Source of the DNA: Hypericum androsaemum
Lineage: Eukaryota; Streptophyta; Magnoliopsida; Malpighiales; Hypericaceae
Direction of reading: 5' to 3'
Length of the DNA stretch: 64,000 nucleotides
Assembly (NCBI GenBank): GCA_963995505.1
Contig: OZ023184.1
Location: forward strand, 2,914,001 to 2,978,000
In this document: positions 56,917-64,000 of the stretch, in pieces
Numbering within the stretch: the stretch's first letter is position 1
Layout of the letters: each line of letters opens with the position of its first letter
Notes under the pieces: model-generated
Database searches by the model: none
What the model was told of the DNA's origin: nothing
What the model saw: the letters and a program-made list of their open reading frames with translations, nothing else
Program-made: the position numbers and the translations under genes

Positions 56917-59590
56917 ATGGGTATTATGTACGACGAGGTGATCATCAGCCACCCGGAGAAACAAGACGGCCAGAGCATCATCACCGTTAATTGCCCCGAC
57001 AAGACCGGCCTTGGCTGTGACCTGTGTCGTATCATTCTCTTCTTTGGGCTTAGCATTGTTAGAGGAGGTAGTAATAACTAACTAATAACCGACCCTTTTT
57101 TCTTTTTCTTTTTAAGTTTAATGAAGTTTTTTGTATGCTTAAAGTTACATACATGCTTTTCCTTTCCCTGTCTGCATGTTGTAATTCAAGCCTAATTGTT
57201 TGGTCTTATACTTTTAGCCTCTAAGTTGGTTAATTTTTGCTTGTGTTCTAAAAGGGTATGTGAGATTTTTCTATAGTTCGGTAAAAGATTGGAGCTTTAT
57301 TGGTAAGAAGCTGTGGAGAATTTGGAGCTGATCTGTTTTTGTGGGTTTTTTTTTCTTTTTTTCTGTGGGGGATTTTGCAGATGTCTCAACGGATGGGAAA
57401 TGGTGCTACATAGTGTTTTGGGTGGTAGGGAACGAGGACACCAGGTGGGGATTGTTGAAGAAGAGGCTACTAGATGTTTGCCCCTCTTGCTCCTCTGCTT
57501 CTGGGATCTCTTATTACCGTTCCGAATCGCAGTCTCCCAAGCCTCCTGATGTCTTCCTCCTCCAGCTATGTTGCCTTGACCGAAAGGGGCTTTTACATGG
57601 TGATTGTTTCTGTTTTAATTTGAATCTTTGTTCAATTTTGGCTCTTGGCTGCATATTCCTGCAGTTGCTTTGCCTTTTTTGTCTTTGTTTTTCTCGGCTT
57701 CGGCGTTATTACTCATGCCAGGGGGTTAATTGTCTTGCGCGTTCGCGAGTTTGTTTTGTGATCCGTTCTGCTCGGTTTGTCTATTTTGGAATAAAGTTGA
57801 AGTCGAAGAATAAAAGCTGGAAGCAACCTGATCTTGCTTTAAACAATTTTGTTCCCTTTGAATTCCGATATTTGCTTTGGCGGGTAATGGAGATTTTCGT
57901 GGAGATGGAGTCCCGAATTTCTTGTGTTTTCTGGAGATTTCTGGCTTTGAAATTCTTAGTTTATTACTAAGTGCGAGGGCTGTCGTTTGCAGATGTGACG
58001 AGGGTGCTTTGTGACCTTGAACTCACTATAAAAAAGGTAAAGGTATCTACCACACCAGACGAGAGAGTCATTGACCTGTTCTTTGTCACAGACACCAGGT
58101 AAATATCTCTTTTTCTTTTCCAAGTATGGACAACATGAATTGGTGACTTCTTTTGAAGTGAATGCAACGTTACCCCGCACCAACCATCAAAATTGAATTT
58201 TGTATACTTAATCAAGGTATTCATTGTACGACGGACTTACTGTTGACTTGAGTCAATCTAAGTATGCGCTTCTAATTTCAAGTTCATCTCATTCTTGTTT
58301 TCTCTTTTGATAGGATAGATTTGTCTTGCTTTATAATATACCAAACTTGGAAGCTTGTCTGTAGGACGATTAGCCGCTGGATAACTGTTTTCCGCGGTTG
58401 CTTTTTCCCGATTTCATGCTACCTGGGATTGGATAATGTTTTCTGTTCCTACGTTCTGATGCATTGGATCAGAATCGGTTGCCTCTAGTTCCTAGTAAAA
58501 TATCCTTTTCCCCAAATTTCTTTCATCTTGGTGCAAGCATTGATGTTTTCATCTTTAGGGAGCTGCTGCATACACCTAAGAGAAAGGAGGATACGGAAAG
58601 TCACTTACGAGAGGTCGTCGGAAGCTCCATGATAAGCTTTGACATAGAAATGGTTGGCCCGGATATTACTGCCTGTTCTCAAGAGTCGTCCTTTCTTCCA
58701 ACTTCAATCACAGAGGATATGCTGCATCTGGACATACCAGACAAACTCCCTAGCTCGCTAACTTCGTCAACTGTTTCTGTCACGATGGACAATTCACTTA
58801 GTCCGGGACATACGCTTGTGCAAATTCTATGCCAAGACCATAAAGGCCTTCTTTATGACATAATGAGAACCTTAAAGGACTACAATATACAGGTGAAGCA
58901 TTAAACCATGTGATAAAAATGGTAAGATCTTTTTTACTTCATGTGGCTGTACTGATTTTTCATGTTTCGAATGCTGCTTTCAGATTTCCTATGGTCGCTT
59001 CACTAAGAAACCAAGAGGAGCCTGTGAGATTGATCTGTTCATCATGCAAGCTGATGGGAAGAAGATAGTTGATTCCAGCAAGCAGAAAGCATTAACCGCT
59101 CGGCTGACAGCGGAGCTACAACGCCCTCTGAGAGTAGCTATAGTCAGCCGTGGTCCTGATACCGAGCTTTTGGTGGCAAATCCTGTGGAAATATCCAGAA
59201 AGGGCCGACCTCTTGTTTTCTACGACATTACCCTCGCTCTCAAAATGCTCGACACTTGCATTTTCTCGGTACTTAATCGCTTACTCGTATCCCCTTCTCA
59301 AAGTATGAGTGTGTCGTGCTATAGTATATTTTGTTCTTCTACTTATTGTGCTGTGATATTATTTAGAATTTGGGAATTTGGACAGCTCTTTATTTAATCC
59401 TCTGATACCTGCGCGGTTCATTGACGAATGCTTTTACGCCATTCAGGCCGAAATCCGGAGGCGAATGATAGGAGACAGAGAATTCGAAGTATACAGGGTC
59501 TTACTCGACGAGGGCGAACACTTGTCTGTTCCAAGGAGTAAAATCGAGGAAGGAGTCTGGAATATGCTAATGGGCTGGGACCATTGCTGA
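56917..59590 (+). CDS. ACR10: Four-ACT-domain repeat protein, ACR10 type
   Basis: Six exons: 56917-57067, 57381-57599, 57993-58098, 58559-58892, 58984-59268 and 59447-59590, all GT-AG and in phase, 412 residues. ACT1 starts IITVNCPDKTGLGCDLCRI (about 21-37). ACT2 includes DVFLLQLCCLDRKGLLHDV (about 108-126). ACT3 starts HTLVQILCQDHKGLLYDIM (about 243-261). ACT4 includes GRPLVFYDITLALKMLDT and the C-terminus ends KIEEGVWNMLMGW. The start MGIMYDEVII matches the ACR10 start as I remember it. An upstream in-frame ATG at 56860 would add 19 basic residues not typical of the family. ACR proteins are thought to sense amino acids or regulate nitrogen metabolism; no ligand is proven from sequence. The gene is intact. 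Confidence 0.93.
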
Positions 59591-60001
59591 GATCCTCTAT
59601 ATTGACGTTCAAGCCTCGGCGACGCGGACATCCCTGTGCGAATACTAGCGGGAGGTACGCAACCCACGCGTGCAGACCTCGGGTACCCACCCTCCTCCTA
59701 GTTGATGGTGGCACTTTTTACGACCCCTGTCCATGCTAATGCATCACATGATAGCTAATTCTACCACCCTTTTTCACTCCGTTTGGCTTTGTACATATTA
59801 AGCCATGTAGGTAGTTTCTGTACAGGATGATGTGTCCTTAGTTAATCTACTGGCGACATATGACAATAGTTGCAAGTAAATATTCTTGTAAATAATCGTC
59901 ACTTGGTGTTTCCCTTTTCCCTTCAATTCCCATACTTAACACGTGTGTGAATATTTCCTTGGTGTTTTGGGCTTAGTAGCTGATTTTTATTCTTTAGATT
60001 G
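59591..60001 (+). other. 3' flank of the ACR10-type gene
   Basis: Presumed 3' UTR and intergenic DNA. No further gene was seen before the element at 60002. Confidence 0.5.
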
Positions 60002-60734
60002 AGGGTGGGTTCGGTGCTGCCCGTATAGAGTGAGCAGGGTTTTATTGTGGGCCATTGAATTGGAGAGGAGGTGCGTATGTGGCAGATCTGACGGTGGAGA
60101 TCGATTGAGATTTGAATGAGAGGTATTTTCTAGTTTTCACCCAAAAAACACACCACTCCTCCCTCCTCCCTTCTCCCTCCTCCTCCTACCCCTTCCTTCC
60201 AACTCCTACCTCCTCATACTCGTCCTCCTTGCTCCTCCTCCTCCTTTCCTTCCTTGATGTACGTGCACCATTGTTGTTGTATGATGTACTATTGTTAACC
60301 GCATGGTGTATTATTATTAGACGCATGATGTACTAGATTAGGGCAACTTGAATATTTTTTTTTAATCAATGATAACATAAATCGAACTATGATCAACGAT
60401 ATAAAGAAACACACGATTAATCGCTTGAATTTTTTAAATGGTTTTAGCAGGCATCAATCGAATATGTGATAGGCAATTTACACCGTTAACTAGCAATGTG
60501 TACTATTGTTAGCTGAATAATGTACTATTTTTAGCAGAATGGTGTTGTATGATGTACTATTATTAGATGCATGATGTACTATTGTTAGCTGCATGACGTA
60601 TCATTATTAGGCGCATGAATGTTTTGAAAATGATCCTATGTAATCTCTAATATTTTATAATTTTGCCACTGCGCTCATGCCGATCTATGTTGTGCATATC
60701 TTGCTGCTGGCTAGCAGCACTAAATCCAACTCCC
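60002..60734. mobile_element. MULE-like element with a 22-bp array, different TIR
   Basis: The left end AGGGTGGGTTCGGTGCTGCC matches, inverted, the right end AGCAGCACTAAATCCAACTCCC. Flanks TTTAGATTG (59993-60001) and TATAGATTG (60735-60743) agree in 8 of 9 bases. Inside, from left to right, are GCAGATCTGACGG, a CTCCTCC-rich stretch (60155-60250), and 22-bp repeats with consensus near GATGTACTATTGTTAGCTGC (60260-60340 and 60485-60630). The layout is like 54752-56228 although the ends and unit differ. Confidence 0.7.
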
Positions 60735-60743
60735 TATAGATTG

Positions 60744-61309
60744 GAGACAAAATAATATATGTTCGGATGGTGGGAACTTTTGAGGTGGATTTGTCATTCT
60801 GTGACAAATTTAGTCCATTGTATCTGACGATGAAAGGTTTAATAAATAAAAAGTGTTCGTAATAAGTTAAGTTATTGACTGACATTTGAGAATAATATAT
60901 CTTATTAGAGCCGGCTAGAATTTCTATGCATATCTATTGTTGGTTTATTTGTGGTTTTATGCGGCTAGGCCGAATCTACCAAAAAAAAAACATTTTCAAA
61001 CACTATATATCAAGTTCGAATTTTGCCAATAGATAGACACCAGTCAAAGAGCGGGTCCTATTTAAAAGGTTCAGACTGTGCTCGATTCTAAATTAACCAT
61101 TTCTGAAAAGTTCTTCAAGCCATTACTGGAAAATGCTTAAATTTTACAGCAGTATACACAACTATGCTACCAACTCATTACTATAAATGCTCGAATCATA
61201 TAACAACAGTACACAAATTAACGCAAGCATTTGGAGCCCAAATGAGACAATAATAATGTCCTCTGCATTGCAGCAGCCACAGATTCTACATTACAAGCTG
61301 CTGCAGATT
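60744..61309. other. Intergenic, 3' side of the acyltransferase gene
   Basis: AT-rich. Probably includes the 3' UTR of the minus-strand gene that ends at 61310. No other gene was seen. Confidence 0.5.
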
Positions 61310-64000
61310 CTACAGCTTCCAGTATATTCTCAGCTTGTGCAAGATCCCGGATACAACAGCCCAGAATGCGATCTGAGCGAATATGACGTAGAGCAAGTTA
61401 CCGACTCGCTCCGAGTGCCAGACATCGTTAAACACATGCTCCTGAATCCAGTAAACCTGTCCAAAAACCAGTTCAGTATAGTTATTATCATCAAACTGTC
61501 GAAAAGGAAAATATAGTTCATTCAGATAAATGGATGTTTTAAAAGTGATTGTTCACTTACAAGTGTGTTATCTTCTGATTTATAGTACCACCCATTGATA
61601 AATCCCTCGAAGATGCCTTGTGCTGCCATCACATACACCAGCATTGCGTTCATACCGATCCACTCGAGGAACAAGAACGACATCCGCCATCCCAAGATGT
61701 CAATCTGCACAGAGTGACAACCCGAGACCCAAAACTTTAAGGCAATGCGTTGCAAAGTTTTATCGTATAGGACTTTGGCTGTGGACAACTTTGCTTGTAC
61801 CAGTATATATAATCCCGAGAACACAATTCCTGCTGATCCGGCTGTGAAGCAAACGTAGCTGAAACTGTATAGCTGCTTGTTGATAGGAATAGCTACAAAA
61901 GTACAAATGGCCACGAGGTTTTGGAACCAAATTTTTGTGTACCTTTTAGACAATTAAAAGCAGATTATGAAGCTTATTACCATCTGTAAAATGAAGAATA
62001 ATCGCAACGATCAATAATCCGAACCCCGTTGAGAGCCATTGCTTTAGCCTGTCAGAGTGATTCTAGATACGCAAAGAAGAAACCGCGCGACTCGTTAAAA
62101 ACTGCATGAACCATAATCTGAGAAACCATTAATTCTTACCTTGAAATGTATCAAGACATGGCCGTAATGGATCCCGACTGTTCCAGAGAGGATAGCAGAG
62201 ATTGAACTGTAAGAAACAGAACAAATTATAAGCAAATCCTTTTCATAAGCTCTCAAGGAGATAATGTATTCGATGATGCACATCAACAAAAGCAAACAAC
62301 AACAACAACAGAGCTTCGTCGTATCAAATAATAACCTCAACAGGCCTTCGGGCTCGAACGGTCCGCGGCACCAGGCGGGAGCATCCACGCGAATCTGTCC
62401 GGAGCTTGGAGAGCTCAGAGTACAAGCCTGCAGGAAGATGGAGTACTTGTTTACGGGGAGGCATACATGAAACCCTCAAACACGTGATGCAAACCATACA
62501 AAACTACGAAAATACTTCAAACGAGCTTCATTTGAGAGAAGTGTTGAACTACGAAGAAGAGGAGAGACAGAGGAAAGTGAGGTGTGTTTCGGACAAACCT
62601 TCAAGCGGCTCCAAACAGGCTGGTTATAGATATGGTTGACGCCCCAAACTGCTCTATCCACGTAACCAACAGCATTGCAGGCTGGTCCTAAGTGTCCTCT
62701 CATCCCACATTTCACCTGAAGTGTTAAGCATGAATGGTATAATGACCCTGTTTATAACGATCTAATTTCGGGTCCGATACGGAGATTTTAATACGGTATG
62801 CGAGGTACTTACGGTGAATCTTTCGTTGGGACGATCACTGTCACTGCTAGTGACGAAGCTCCAGTCCGGAACGTAAAGCGTAAACGTCGTAACCATATAG
62901 ACGACGAAAGTCACGAACCCTCCCAGCCTATTACGTCAATTTATATACGTTTGTGTCATCCCGGAGATAATTTGTTGAAGAAGGTCGGTCCGAAATAGAA
63001 TATTTATTTTGTGATTATTTGTGTTCTTACCATTGCCACTTGTAGGCAGTGAAAATGGAGAAATGGCCTGGTTCCACTATGCATTGCCTGTCCTTGGTGG
63101 TGAATGTCTCAATTAGAGCGACCAACATGTAGACTAGTGCTATCCTCTGAGTCCAATTTATTAATTAAAAAAAATTGTTGAATTAGATAATTTGGCATCG
63201 CAATTAGTTTGTTTAATTGGATAATTCTATACTATAAGGTCAAATAATTACCTGAAGAATACCCATCCACCGGATGAGCTTCATGTCCACTCCATAAACA
63301 AGGTCATTGGGTGCATGCGAGTACCCTCCTGCAGTTTCATTTTATTTTTGCGCCAAAATTAGATTTTCTTAAATTATCTGGTATTCGAACACCTACTGTA
63401 TTGGTTATGAACTTTTGGATAATGATAAATTTGTCTCAACAAATATCATTTAACACAAATGTATTAATGATGATAACCCTCTTCCGAATTGATGCAAGTG
63501 CTTGTTAGTTTTTTGCAAAATTCACTTATTACATCTTGGTTAAATTAAGAAAATTTTGATGTAAGAGTCTCTAAATTGATATTAATAGTACCTTGTAGCA
63601 AGATTCCCCAGAAAAGAAGCTTCAACGTCCTGAGAATAATCTTCCTAACCGCATCCCTCTTCTTGGGAATTCTCTGGCAAGTGGAGACAGAACAATCCTA
63701 AAACAGTCAAGAATTTGTTTTTCTGGGCGAACTTTGTTAGGTATTTTTTTATGCGAACTTTTTTGATTCTTATCTTTGCGATGACATGTATTTTTAGTAT
63801 TCATGGTGTAATCTTTTTTCTCGAAGTAATATAACATATACTTTTCAAAAAAATTATTTTTTTGGGAAAAATTATCTCAATTTTAATTTAGGGATTCGAA
63901 ATTTTTAAAGACGGGGCCGGGTTCTGGGCTGGGTTACCTTGAGGGCCAGGGCAATGGCGACGCCGACGATGAAGAGGAAGAAGGGCATGACGAAGTCGGC
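61310..64000 (-). CDS. HGSNAT-like multi-pass membrane acyltransferase, 3' part
   Basis: Twelve exons in view on the minus strand: 64000 (cut)-63938, 63673-63592, 63328-63252, 63146-63031, 62927-62813, 62715-62599, 62427-62336, 62206-62140, 62062-61981, 61892-61801, 61704-61561, 61456-61310. All phases agree, giving 397 residues plus a missing N-terminus. Family landmarks are ADFVMPFFLFIVGVAIALAL, CGMRGHLGPACNAVGYVD, GPFEPEGLLSSISAILSG, AIPINKQLYSFSYVCFTAG, FLFLEWIGMNAMLVYVMAAQ and a terminal HKLRIYWKL. Many segments are hydrophobic. The animal relative transfers acetyl groups from acetyl-CoA across the lysosomal membrane to heparan sulfate. Plants lack heparan sulfate, so the substrate is unknown. 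No break was seen. Confidence 0.9.

Noticed and set aside
57313..57970. Plus-strand frames of 78 and 209 codons in the ACR10-type gene
   Set aside because: They are exon 2 read in the wrong frame or run through introns; the spliced model explains the sequence.

Overview
This is nuclear DNA from a flowering plant. The genes have short exons with GT-AG introns, encode plant-specific families, and sit in AT-rich DNA packed with plant transposon families. The gene set fits a eudicot; I cannot name the species.

Region 1 (1-21 kb) has no host gene and consists of two nested transposon stacks. The 3' part of a Ty1/copia element (1-10034) is split by a complete, very young Athila-like Ty3/gypsy element (363-8846, target duplication CTCAC). 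That element carries one open gag-protease frame joined in frame to the tail of integrase, with the RT and integrase cores missing. A small hAT element follows (10926-11279). Next is a large Mutator-like element (11367-20972, 10-bp duplication GAGTGTCTAC) with a decayed transposase. It is itself split by a 7.3-kb gypsy-type element (11986-19252, duplication CCTTC) that has 2.15-kb LTRs and no recognisable RT.

Region 2 (21-46 kb) holds four host genes. An XTH31/32-type xyloglucan endotransglucosylase/hydrolase is on the minus strand (23714-25577). A RING plus WD40 ubiquitin ligase of the RFWD3 type (minus, 29012-33240) is divergent from a CDC25/ACR2-type arsenate reductase-phosphatase (plus, 35317-37252). 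A 91-residue UPF0729 protein (plus, 37858-39105) follows. The shared upstream region of the RFWD3 and CDC25 genes is mostly two Mutator-like elements standing back to back. A Pack-MULE carrying a host gene fragment lies at 44845-46029.

Region 3 (46-56 kb) is transposon-rich again: an RNase H domain relic, a defective copia element (48213-51032) and a cluster of three short elements with related terminal repeats and 9-bp target duplications. All three contain arrays of one ~22-bp unit. A fourth element with the same kind of layout is at 60002-60734.

Region 4 (56.9-64 kb) has an intact four-ACT-domain gene (ACR10 type, plus, 56917-59590). It also has the 3' part of a membrane acyltransferase-like gene related to heparan-alpha-glucosaminide N-acetyltransferase (minus, 61310 to beyond the window end).

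The host genes are unrelated in function (wall remodelling, ubiquitin ligation, arsenate/phosphate chemistry, amino-acid sensing, membrane acyl transfer) and do not form a cluster or pathway. Exon boundaries come from reading frame, splice consensus and remembered family sequences, not from transcripts. The main novelty is in the mobile DNA.
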